NCBI GenBank assembly: GCA_023512835.1 | Contig: CM042091.1 | Location: forward strand, 37,462,107-37,526,106 | Reading direction: 5' to 3' | Length of the DNA stretch: 64,000 nucleotides | Source of the DNA: Taxillus chinensis | Taxonomy: Eukaryota > Streptophyta > Magnoliopsida > Santalales > Loranthaceae | Shown: positions 30,748 to 42,003 of the stretch, one piece after another | Layout of the letters: each line of letters begins with the position of its first letter | Position numbering within the stretch: position 1 is the stretch's first letter | Made by a program: the position numbers and the translations under genes | The notes under the pieces: model-generated | Told to the model about the DNA's origin: nothing | The model's database searches: none | What the model saw: only the letters and a program-made list of their open reading frames with translations

Positions 30748-31856
30748 TGTAAGGACCCGTACCTTGAGTTAGTCGGATTTTGCCTCCTGAGTAGAGTTTT
30801 TCTAGATTTTGACCTAGTAAATGGACTCCAATGAATTCACGTGCAAAAGGAAAGATGCTTAGAATGGTGTCCTCATCTACCACAGAAGTTTCAGGCCAAA
30901 TGGACATGTATGTGAGGTGCACGTGATATGGGTCCAATTCACGTGCAAGTGTGGTTGACTCCTAAATGATGCAAGGAGGCTAGGGGTGAAGTTTGAGAGC
31001 ATTTGGAGTCCATATGGAGGTGCACGTGAATTGGGAAATTCACGTGCAAATTGGGGAATTCACGTGCAAATTGGCGTGCAGGCATATTTTTGCATGGTTC
31101 CCTTGGTTTTGACATTCTAAGGAACTTTCTCCAAAGGACCATGTTGAAATTCGAGTATTTTGGCCTATATGGGTGCGGAAAGGTGCTAACTTGTGTGATC
31201 AAAACTACGTCATTTTGATTTGGGATTCACTTAATCAAAACTACGTCGTTTTGATGTTGTTGTCTATATAAGAGGAGAAGCCCTCTGTTTAGGTTTAGGG
31301 TTTGTTGCTTCACCGACCGTCGCAAAGAGAGAGAGAGAGAGGGAAGGAGAGCTCCTGGTTCTTCATGGGGCGTCTTGCGTGGGTGGTCGGTGCTTCGTGG
31401 GTGGACGGCGTTCGGCTTGGGATCGGACCGTTGTTGTGTTGTTGCGTTTTCCTTGAGGTAGGGATTCTGTTCTTCCTAAGTCCTCCTCTGTCCTAGGGTC
31501 CTAGAATGAGAATATGAGAGTTATATCCATTATATTATTTATATGTAAATTCATATAGGTGTGACCTCCTATATGAATGTTGGCCTTGGTGGCGTTTTGG
31601 TGTGATTTACGAGGTTGGGTGGTTAGTGCATGATAAGTGTTTGATAAAATGCCCGTTGTGGATATGCTGTATGAATATGCCTGTGTGTATGCTCGAATGT
31701 GTTTGAAATAATGCTGTGAGGCTATGCGTATTATGTGTTTGAAATAATAAATTTGTGTAGGTGGGTTTACGAGCTTGTGAATATATGCATGCTAAGTGTT
31801 CGACGTTATTCCGGTGTGGTAAGCATATTAAGTGTTTGATGTTATGCACCTGTATG
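30748..31856 (+). repeat. Solo LTR S, unit A, truncated by the duplication
   Basis: Starts TGTAAGGACCCGTACC after GGAGG, as at 58535. It has the G-box repeats (about 30836-31080), ATCAAAACTACGTC palindromes, TATA (about 31264), a short (GA)n, donor-like GAG|GTAGGGATT and the perfect 11-bp-arm hairpin (about 31546-31575). It stops at CCTGTATG (31856), where the second copy of the E1 reverse transcriptase begins. Confidence 0.85.
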
Positions 31857-34262
31857 AACACAACTACAAAAGAATCCAAGTATAGAGCAAAAACCTGGTT
31901 CATCGGATGCATGGACACTATTGGTGCATTAGTAAGCCCAAAAGGGATCACCACCCACTCATAATGCCCATACCGGCACCAAAAGCGTCCTAGGGATGTC
32001 CTCATCTCTAACCCTCAACCGGTGATACCCCGATCGCAGATCTATTTCGAAACCACCGGGCCCACTTAACCGGTCAAACAAGTCATATATCCGAGGCAAT
32101 GGATACTTGTTCTTCACAATCACCAAATTTAGCTTCCGTAGTTAATACAAAGACGAAGGCGTACCATCCGTTTCTTTGCAAAGAGCGTCGGAGCACCCCA
32201 GGGTGAGGTACTCGGTCTAATATATCCCTAGCCCGCTAATTCCTCTATTTGCCTCTAAAGCTCCCTCAACTCAGCTGGCCCCATATGATAAACCACTTGG
32301 GAAATCGGACCAGTCCTCAGTACGAACTCAATGGTGAACTCCACACTCCTCTTAGGTGGTAAACTCCTCAACTCCTCTGGAAAGACATCTTGAAATTGGT
32401 CAACAACTGCTGGCCACACCCCCTTTCCCACTTTTCATTCTTCCGCAAAGGTTAGAGTTGCCAACCTATGGATAATGGCACCCCACTGGTCTAACACTTT
32501 CCCAACTCAACTCGCCTCACAATCCCACTCTCCCTGCAGGGTACAAGAAATACCCTCAGGTGACATGAATGATACATGCCGCGATAACAATCTATCTTGG
32601 CTTGGAAAGCAATGAACCAATCCATGCCCCAGGATTAAGTTAAACGTCCTCAAGGACATCACATACAAATGAAAGCTAAGCTCCCATCCCCTATGGTAAA
32701 CACATAGTCACAACAAACATGCTTTACCTCAATTAGACCTCCCACGGAGACTCAAGAACTAGGGGTCTCACCGCCTCAACACATACTAATCCCAAGCCAT
32801 CAATCACAAGCTCGGCAACAAATGAAAAAGATGCACCCGTATCAAAAAGAACAGAAATAAGCGTACGAGAGATCAAAAGGGTACCTCAACCACCGATGGT
32901 CCTATCCCACCCTCTGCCGGTGGAGGTGGAAGCTCAACTCTCCTCCCGAGGTGTCACATTCAGCGCAAACACCCTCCCCTGGCCCGTGCCAACGGTCGGC
33001 TCACTCACTGGATGGTTCCTGCCAGTACGCCGCCGACTTCAATCTGCTGTCGCTCGACCTCACCCGAGGTCGGGACCGGCTAGATCCAGCCCGACCGGCT
33101 CGCCACCGACTTGAGCGGGTCTCTCTATCTGGTGCACGAAAGCTCAGCATCACTCCTCGTGCCGGGTGTCATGCCTCCTGCTCCCCTGCTGCCACTCTCG
33201 CAAACCTCGCTCAAATGGCCTTCTCGTCCACAGGCTCTTGCATCGCCAATCCTTCTTGGAACACTCCCTCTTGAAATGGCCTTGTTCCCCACAGCAATGA
33301 CAACCGCTAGGAAAGCTCTTGGTGAACCTCCTGGTCTCTGTTGCCAAAGGTGAACCTCCCTGGGTTCACTAATAGTTGACCCCTCTGACGGAAGGAACTC
33401 TACCTCCCTCCTCGGTTTTGGGCCTCTCGACCCCGATGGGCACGCCTCCCATCATCCAACTCCTCTCGACCCATACGAGTTGTCTCAATTACCTCGACGT
33501 AGGTCCTCAACTGCAGTATTGCCACCCCTCTGCCTTAGGGCCGGCCGAGACCCAAGATGAACTTATAGGCCTTCAAGTCCTCCTTCGCGATAGTCTCGGG
33601 AGCAAATCTGCTCAAGCTACGAAACTCTTGCTCATACCGGGTACCGTCCTCGATCGTTGCCTCAAGTCGCCAAATTCCTCCCTCTTTTGCCACCTCATTG
33701 ACTCGGAGAAGAACTCATCATGGAAGAGCTATAAGAACTTCTCCCACAATATGAAATGCACTGTTCACGGCTTCTTGTTACACTCTACCACTACTCAAGG
33801 CATTCCCCTCTAACTTCCGAATGGCCAACCTTACCTTATCCTCCTCCCAGGGTAGGAGAAAGGAAAACACATGCTCAATCAGCCTTAACCAGTGCTCGAC
33901 CACCAATTGGATCTACCTCTCCCTTAAATCTCGGCGGTTTTTCCTTTCGGAACCTCATCACCACATCATCCTCGACTCGATTAGTTGGTACACCACCCGG
34001 CGAACTCTCACGACATGGGGTAACTCGCCACTGGTGGTGGTGGTGGTGGAACCACTTGTGCCTCCATCTCATGGCGTACTTCCTCCTAAACCTCTTATCG
34101 GATACCCTCCCCTCAGCTCTTGGACTTCTGTCGGATGCCCTCTCGTAGTTGTGCCTACAACCGGTGCATTTCCTCCGGTGGGCTGCCTTACATCCGGACC
34201 CTCATGGGCGGATGACTCATCAACCGCTGCCCGCACCCACGCGTTGCACTCCTTGGTGGCAT
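31857..34262 (-). pseudogene. E1 gag-protease-RT remnant, unit B
   Basis: Gag starts at ATG 34262-34260. GGVPTNRVEDDVVMRFRKEKPPRFKG is readable near 34000. CHCCGEQGHFKREC and a damaged second knuckle lie near 33300-33190. The protease DTG region lies near 32840, and [14 protein letters not shown] runs into LTR-derived codons at 31857. It has more frame breaks than unit A, chiefly at CAG/CTG positions. Confidence 0.78.
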
Positions 34263-34769
34263 TCTTACTACACGAAGTAAGAATACAATCATCAAAATGC
34301 ATTCAAAATTTATCGCGTGTCACTACCTCTACCCCATTTCTCAATTCAATTATCACATTGTATGACACATATTGCACACATTTCAGTTCACATTAAATAA
34401 CATTGCACAAGCAAAGCAATCCCACAAGCACATAGTTCGATAACACGGTACATTTTCTCATAGTCATGCTCAAGTTATCACAAAATCAGAGTTGCACAAT
34501 TTAAACTTTATTATGTTGTTCACATTTTGTTATCACATTTGAAGCTTTTATCACAGTTATCCACACAATCACACGTAAACAACAAATGCACCTAGTGCCC
34601 TAATGCCAATGCATGCAAATCCTACCACAGGACTGCACTACCCCAAGTACACCTTAGAGGCTCAAAGAGGACCATGTTGATCAAGCATGTCCCTCCAGGC
34701 TCCTCCAAAGGACTTAAGATAACTTGATCCGCCCACTACCCTAGGCCAACTAGACATGCTTTGATACCA
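34263..34769 (-). other. E1 leader and primer site, unit B
   Basis: Leader followed, at about 34758-34769, by reverse-strand TGGTATCAAAGC, the initiator-Met-type primer site. The primer-proximal 150 bp are the conserved leader block. Confidence 0.7.
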
Positions 34770-34772
34770 TAT

Positions 34773-37700
34773 TGTCACACCCCGGATTTCCAACCCGAGG
34801 AAACCGATTCGTGACTCCCCTTTACCCACGCGGTGGATAAGGGGTTAAGATAAATAATACAACACAAGACATCACATAACTTTATTAAATTCAAACCACA
34901 ATAGATGTCCATAAGACAAACCACATCACTTTATTAATTTTAAAAACCTTTTACATCATTTCCCCTATTGGGGTTATATTAATTCCCTCAAAATAACATA
35001 AAACAAAACATGAGATAACTCAAGCTTCCACCTTGGTGTTCCCACCTAACGCCCGTAGGTTCCCGAAAACAATCAAAACACGGTAGGAGGGTGAGCAACC
35101 ATAGCTCGGTAGGGATCATGTCTCCCCAACCCATCCCATGCTCCTAACATCTACATATCAATGTGTACAAGTGCGTTGTCGTGGCAATAATATATAAACA
35201 AGGTTATAATCAACATTTATAAATATGTCAACACTCAAACAAACCACAAAGGCACGTACAACCTTTTTCATAGCCACACAAAGCTTCCACAACCACAGCC
35301 ACACTAGCTCCACAGCCCACACAAGCTACCACAACCACCACCACCAAGCTCTTACAACATACTAAGCTCCACAACCACACAAGCTACCACACCCCACATA
35401 GCGCATTAACAAGCACAACCCAATAACATACATTCACATTACAACATATAACACATGTGTTCGACAACCATCACCCAAACCATTATTATCTTTGTCATCA
35501 CTAGTTTTCATCCGGGCCCATTCGGGGTGGGCTCAAACTAAACCAATGGTGAGAAATTTAGAGTCGCCACTAACTATTTTTTGGGGTACAATTGGATAAC
35601 CTTTACTTTGAGTAGTTTAAAGTGTGGTCTACGTTATCAAGGAAGGGTTGGGAGTTGGTTACGTGTAGGGAAGGATTAGCACCCCTACGGTGCCCTTTTG
35701 GTATCTATTTTTGGAAGAGGAGGTTTTCTATTTATTTTTTACTATTGTTATTGGATCGAGGCACTATAATTTTCCTAGAAAGTCTATATTTTTATTGAGC
35801 TAAGTTATTTGTTGAAGTTATGGTTAAAAGTTGTTTTACCCTAAATTTCTAAAGGAAATCCTAAAAGCTTTGTTTTTCTTTTTCTTTGAAGTGGAAATGA
35901 AATCCTAAGGTTTTATTATTTTTTTTGTTTTTGGAAATTGAAATCCTAAAAATTGAAATATGTTTTTTTTCACATTTTTTGTTTTTGGTTTGAAAACATT
36001 TTTTGTGTTAAAAAAAGTTTTGTTATTTTTTGTTGTTGGTTTTTTTTTGGTTTTTGAAAACTCTCTTTTTTTTGTTTTTTTGTTTTGAAAGAATTGAACC
36101 TTAATCACAAGTTAAAACTTTGAAATGCATATTTGTGTTTTTTTTACTATAACTAAATGCACACACATATCAAAATAAATGTGGAGTGTGTGAGTGTGAC
36201 ATCCACAAATAATATAAAAATAAAGCTACCCTCTTTTTCTCTTCTTTTTTTTCTTTTTTTCCTTTTCATGCCTCTCCTTGTTTTTTTTGTTTTTCTTTTT
36301 TTACTCTACTTTACATCTTACAACATACAACATATATAAAATACAAGGAAAATACAACACATACCAACAACATAAAAAAGAGAAAAATACAAGAAAAATA
36401 CAACATATACCCAACAACATAAAAAACAATACGGAAAACATTAAGTATTACATCAAATATGAATATACATAAGCTAAAAAAGTAATAATATAGAACCGAC
36501 TTTGGGGCTTCAACACCTGGACTCTCGTTGAATCCTTGTCCGCAATGATACGTTGCTCAAATTATCCAATCACCAAGTTCCGATGAGCATAAGTGGCAAA
36601 AATCGGTTAGGATTTTGATTTGTAAATTGCGGTGATGTGTGGAGTTGAGAGAAGATGAAAAGCAATTTTTTGGGTTTTCGGTAGAAAACGTGGGAGAGAG
36701 GGAGGATGTTCTTTTTTTCTTTTTAGATTGATAGAGGGAGTGGAGATATTGGGGCGAAATATTGGGAGAATGGCAGAAATTTGTATGGGCTTAATTTGGG
36801 CGTTCTCTTTTTTTGGGATCAGAGAGCTGGGTATGAAGACTCGGTAGATGGCAGAATAGCAAAACATTTTTTTTTGGGCAGAATATCCTTGTGTTCTCTT
36901 GATGCTTGGGGAGAGAACCTCTTATTTATTTTGCAGAATTTGGCTAGACCATCATTAGTATGTATTTATTGCTCTATTATGAATGTCAACATTTTTAATT
37001 GCAAGATTCTAGCTTTTGTCTGGTGGTTAGACGACCTGTGCGAAAAATGAGGCATCTTATGATTGCTTTTTCGTTCTTTTGTGAGCACATGCGTCCGGCG
37101 GCGTTCAAAAGCATCTCCGACAATTGCCGCCTAATAAAAATGTGTCCCGTGATTGCCCAAGGAAAGAGCCCACGTAAAATAAGGCCAAATAGTAAAAGTC
37201 CAAGGTCAAGGGGTCAAAGTGTCAGCAGGTCGAAGGTCAACGGTCAACGGTCAATGGGTCGAAGGTTAACGGTTGAAGGCTAAGGGTTGAAGGGTCTAGG
37301 TCGGAAACCAAGAGTCAAAGTCAAGGATCGAAGGTCAATCCTCGAAGATCCGCTAGTCGAAGGTTCGTAGGTCACGGGTCGAAGTCAATGATCGAAGGTC
37401 AATCCTTGAAGACTCGAAGGCTTCCTTGGTCAAGACAAGGCGTCAAGGCTTTGAGTCTGCGAGTACGAGTCTTCGAGTCTTCGAGTCTAGGTTTTTTTTT
37501 TTAACTTTTAATTACCTTTTACCCCCGCCTAAAATGCTAAAATGGACGACCTTTTGGGGATTGTTTGGGAAGACTCGTATTCGCCTAAATAAAAATTTTG
37601 GACTATTTCACATAAGCACATCCAGGAGCATTGACCGTTTTTCAAGCAAGTTCGACTTTTTCCAACGAAAATTGTTTTAGCCATAACTTCTTCGTTTTAA

Positions 37701-38401
37701 ATCGAATGGAGCTCGGTCAAGTGCGTTAGTCTCCAAATTTCATCCTCTATCACTTGGTGTTGGTCTTGGGGCACTTTAGGGGCTTATACAGGTGATTATC
37801 AATTTTGGGCTTTCTTGTTCATGTCAGTGTACCCATCTTGTGCAAAGTGGGGTTAACATCAACTCCAAACCATTCCTTGGTCGTGAGGGATCTTATGGAC
37901 CTATTCAACAAGTTATATAGCATGGGCGGGAAAGGTATATATAAAATGGGCAAATGGGTCCCACAACCTTATCCACTTTTATGTTCTCAAAAAAGACTCC
38001 CCCGAAACCCCAAGGTTTCCCCATGAGGCCCTACCACGGAACCAACCCTAACGAACTTAACCACTGAACGAATAGCGTTGTCACCCCAACGGCCTTCAAG
38101 GTCTGCTGCCATGCGAACAAACCCAAAACCCCGGACCCATCATCAAACCCAAACATAACTTGCCCTTGAAGGCCAACATTCATATAGAAGATCACACCTA
38201 TATGAATTTACATATATATATATATATATATAAACATATATAATCCACAAATCGACTACCATAAGACCTAACCCTAGAATAGGTTCAAGAAGAACAGAAT
38301 CCCTACCTCGAATTCAGTTGTGTTAAAGTTTGGAATCGGAAGATCCTCCTCGCTCCTCTCCAAAGGCGTCTCTCCAAGAACGCAGTGGCAACAAACGCAC
38401 C

Positions 38402-38465
<64 letters not shown>

Positions 38466-39039
38466 TCTCTGTGGCGGCTAGGGTTCCCTTTCCCAGAAAT
38501 ACAGAATATATATATATAGCAAAGACAAAACGCTACCCAAGGCCAACGTGGCCCAAAACGCATTGACCTCGTGATGACCACCGCTACTCCGGACCAGCGA
38601 TGTTGTGCTCAATCCGGGTTAACAATGCCACGAGACTACTCGGGCTAATAAGGCGTGTTCTCGTGCTAAGGGATCACTCGGATCCTTACTCTGTATAAAG
38701 AGTTCCCTTGGATCCATACTCCGTATGAAGAGTTCCCTCGAATCCTTACTCTGTATGAAGAGTTCCCTCAAATCCTTACTCTGTATCAAGAGAAGATCTG
38801 GACTAGACCACAATGCTCCAAATTTTCTTCCCACGGATCCGGACTAACTTCCCTCGATCCAGATCAACTTCCCACTCGATCCGGACTAACACTTATCCCG
38901 GACTAACTTCCTACTAATCCGAATTAACTTCCCACCGATCCGGACTAACTTCCCACTGATCCGGACTAACACTGGTCTTCATAGTCCTTGCCCAAACACA
39001 AATGGTTAACTCTTCCAATCCCAAACACACGTCATTACA
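34773..39039 (-). repeat. E1 5' LTR, unit B
   Basis: Copy of 6990-11252, from TGTCACACC to GTCATTACA. It includes (CT)n lengthened to about 38406-38463, the 30-bp array (from about 38672) and the 21-bp array (about 38827-38970). Confidence 0.85.
35493..38155 (-). mobile_element. Ogre/Tat-like solo LTR, unit B
   Basis: Copy of 7710-10375 with the same flanks TATCTT and TAACTT. It contains the same T-rich tract and GTCGAAGG-type array (about 37190-37495). Confidence 0.65.
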
Positions 39040-39044
39040 CCTTG

Positions 39045-39926
39045 GCCACATCACCCTTTAGTTTTCCTCCTTTAATACCACTTTCAACACATTCACCAGG
39101 ATGCGACCAAGTCGGCAAAGCTACTAAGTTGCCGATCAATTTCTCATAGTAAATGCCTTTTAGTGTGTTGATAAAAAGTGTAGTGAGTGCCCTTTCTAAG
39201 GGAAGGTCTCCACATCCGGCTCTCTCTATCTCTCGTGCATAATCCTTGAAGCTTGTGTTGGGTCTCTTTTCTAAGGACCCGTTGGGTCAATCGGTCTAAT
39301 GCTAGCTCGGTGACGTATTTGTATTAAGCCGAGAGAGATGTGGCCAATTCTTTCCAAGTCTTGATACGCTTGCCATCCAATCGAAAGTACCTGGGAGGGA
39401 TGCCCAGTTAGGCTTTCCCGGAAACAATGCATAAATAGCTTCTCTTCAACTGCTATCTTTTTATAATACATGGCTAGGTGTGTCCTCGGACAACAGGTCC
39501 CGTTGAACTTCTCAAATTCTGGCATCTTGAATTTCGGAGGCAGCACCACTCCAGGGACTAAGCATAAGTCTTGTGGGTTGTTCATGCCATAGATGTCAAT
39601 ACCTTCTACAACTTTCAATTTTTCCTCTAGTCGCCTTAAAGTGGGAGAGTCAACATTCTCCTTAGGAGCTGGGGAACCCACCACTTCCATTACATTTCCC
39701 GCTGCGGGCATAGTGAAATGAGTTTGATTTAAGGTAGGGGTTGTGTTACTGCAAGTTGTTATGTGGGTGCCTGACTTGGACCTAGATTGGGTGGTAGAAC
39801 TTCCTCCTGCCTCTGTTATGGATGGTGATTTGGGATTCTTCTTGCCGAAGTTCCTTCCCCAGTCAGCTTGGTAAGCAAGTCCATTATTGTCGTCATTTGC
39901 CCCTATAGGGCTTGTTGTGGATCGTT
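39045..39926 (-). pseudogene. E4 gag, unit B
   Basis: Copy of 11258-12138. Here the frame from about 39930 to 39271 is open for over 200 codons, covering the start of gag, LRRLEEKLKVVEG and FKMPEFEKFNGTCCPR. The stop near 11945 in unit A is absent, which shows that some breaks are specific to one copy. Confidence 0.75.
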
Positions 39927-41074
39927 TGTCACGCCCGGATTTCCAACCCGAGGAAACCGGTACGTGACTCCCCATTCACCCATACGGAGGGCAAAGGGGT
40001 TAGGATACAAACCAAGAACCGAACATTTTAAACATTCACAACACATTCAAGAAAAATACGGTCCATCAAGTCCACAAACCAAATCGGTCTTTAATACAAA
40101 GTCTCTTTTCAATCCATCCCCATTGGGGTTACATCAATTCCCATAATAAAATAACATAAACAATAAAATAAATAAGGTCTTCCACCTTGGGGTATCCACC
40201 TAACACCTGTAAGTCCCTGGAAAACAAACAAACACAAGAGAGGGGTGAGCAACCACATTCCGGTAGGGATCATGTCTCCCAACCCATCCCATGTTCCTAG
40301 CATCTACATGCCATGTGTACAAGTGCAGTGTTGTGTTACAATAATTTCAACAAACATAATAACAACCACATCAACAATATACAATCTTCCACCGCCACAC
40401 AAAGCTAACACTTTAACCACAAGTGATTTAACCGCCTCTTCAGGCCAAGTTGTTTAACCGCCTCTTCAGGCCAAGTGATTTAACCGCCTCTTCAGCCACT
40501 GGTTTAACCGCCTCTCAGGCAAAGTTATTTAACCGCCTCTTCAGGCCGGATACCACAGTCAAGCACACAACACACATGGTCACTCAAGCATACAACCAAA
40601 CACTTGGTGTACACCGCTCACAAGCGCACAAACCCCAACCATTCAGGCCATAGAGCAAACATCCAAGATACATACATACACTAAACCACAAGTCCAACCA
40701 CACGGACATATTACCAAACACTTAATGGGCATATTCACACAACTAAGTTCCCACAGCATTTCATCAAACATGTAGCAGGCATGTCATACAAGCTTTTTAT
40801 CAAACACTTTTCATGCATCACACAAACACCGAAACACCAAAATCGCCATTGAAGGCCAACAATCATATAGGAGGTCACACCTATATGAATTTACATATAA
40901 ATAATATAACGTATATAACTCATATTCCCGCCTTAGGACCCTAGGACAGAGGAGGATTTAGGAAGAAACGGAATCCCTACCTTACAAAGACCTTCCTTGC
41001 TCCCCGCTAAACGCCGTCCTCCCCACTCAAGATGCTCCAAAGAACCAAAGAACTCCCCTTCCTTCTCTCTCTCT

Positions 41075-41108
<34 letters not shown>

Positions 41109-41670
41109 GACGGCTGCAGCACTGAAGTGAACCCTAAACCTAAAACAGAGAGCTTCTCCTCCTTATATAGACAACACAACATCAAAACGACGTAGTTTTG
41201 ATTAAGTGAATCCCAAGCATCAAAACGACGTAGTTTTGATCACACAAGTTAGCACCTTTCCGCACCCATATAGGCCAAAATACTCGAATTTCAACATGGT
41301 CCTTTGGAGAAAGTTCCTTAGAATGTCAAAACCAAGGGAACCATGCAAAAATATGCCTGCACGCCAATTTGCACGTGAATTCCCCCAATTCACGTGCAAC
41401 TCCATATGCACTCCAAATGCTCTCAAACTTCACCCCTAGCCTCCTTGCATCATTTGAAGACAACCACACTTGCACGTGAATTGGACCCATATCACGTGCA
41501 CCTCACATACAAGTCCATTTGGCATGAAACTTCTGTGGTAGATAGAGGACATCATTCTAAGCATCTTTCCTTTTGCACATGAATTCATTGGAGTCCATTT
41601 ACTAGGTCAAAATCTAGAAAAACTCTACTCAGGAGGCAAAACTGACTAACTCAAGGTACGGGTCCTTACA
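39927..41670 (-). repeat. E2 3' LTR, unit B
   Basis: Copy of 12139-13894. G-box palindrome near 41368-41399, minisatellite about 40424-40550 and (CT)n about 41078-41107. Confidence 0.9.
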
Positions 41671-42003
41671 TCCTCTCCCCCTTAAGACTTTTCGTCCTCG
41701 AAAAGAAATGACATACGAGGAAAATAACCACAAGCTACCCATTTGCCACCCGGCAAGCCACAACACCCAAATGAGTCATATATCGCACACAACACATAAC
41801 AAAGACATAACAGCACTACCACCATAATCCACAACCACAATAATGCACATAACACATGTCTACATGGCACGAATACACATCTTAAGGCACATCACAAATA
41901 AGAACACATGTCTTTAAAAGACAATACAAATAAATCAACTAATACAAGAAAACACATCACAAGAAAACATCACTATCCCTTGCCAACAGACCACCTCCCA
42001 CGC

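Larger units (their letters stand above)
4062..31856. repeat. Tandem duplication, first copy (unit A, 27,795 bp)
   Basis: This block reappears as the next 27.8 kb in the same order and orientation: E1 part, Ogre-like solo LTR, E4, E2, E3 part and the start of solo LTR S. Anchors keep an offset of about 27,757-27,795 throughout. The left edge lies in the E1 reverse transcriptase, in the FIDD codons. The right edge lies in the repeat-rich part of solo LTR S. At 31854-31856 the sequence leaves S after CCTGTATG and enters reverse transcriptase sequence at AACACAAC; only ATG is shared by the two parents (4059-4061 and 59645-59647). The copies are alike in every nested insertion, so the duplication is younger than all of them, unless it is an assembly error. 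Confidence 0.9.
27103..31856 (+). mobile_element. E3 5' half in unit A, cut by the duplication
   Basis: Plus-strand Tekay-like element: LTR 27103-28883, primer site, leader, gag, then solo LTR S from 30748. At 31856 the tandem duplication boundary replaces everything downstream, so this copy has no pol. The 5' flank is GTTGG (27098-27102); the matching flank is outside the window. Confidence 0.85.
31857..39039 (-). mobile_element. E1 second copy (unit B), 5' part only
   Basis: Same element as 4062-11252: partial reverse transcriptase, protease, gag, leader, primer site and 5' LTR with nested solo LTR. It lacks the catalytic Asp pair, RNase H and integrase because the duplication starts inside the FIDD codons. 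Most CAG/CTG sites differ from unit A. Confidence 0.85.

Noticed and set aside
31607..32005. Fusion protein of LTR-derived codons and reverse transcriptase across the duplication junction
   Set aside because: A chance joined frame on the minus strand; it lacks the catalytic residues and a promoter or start of its own.
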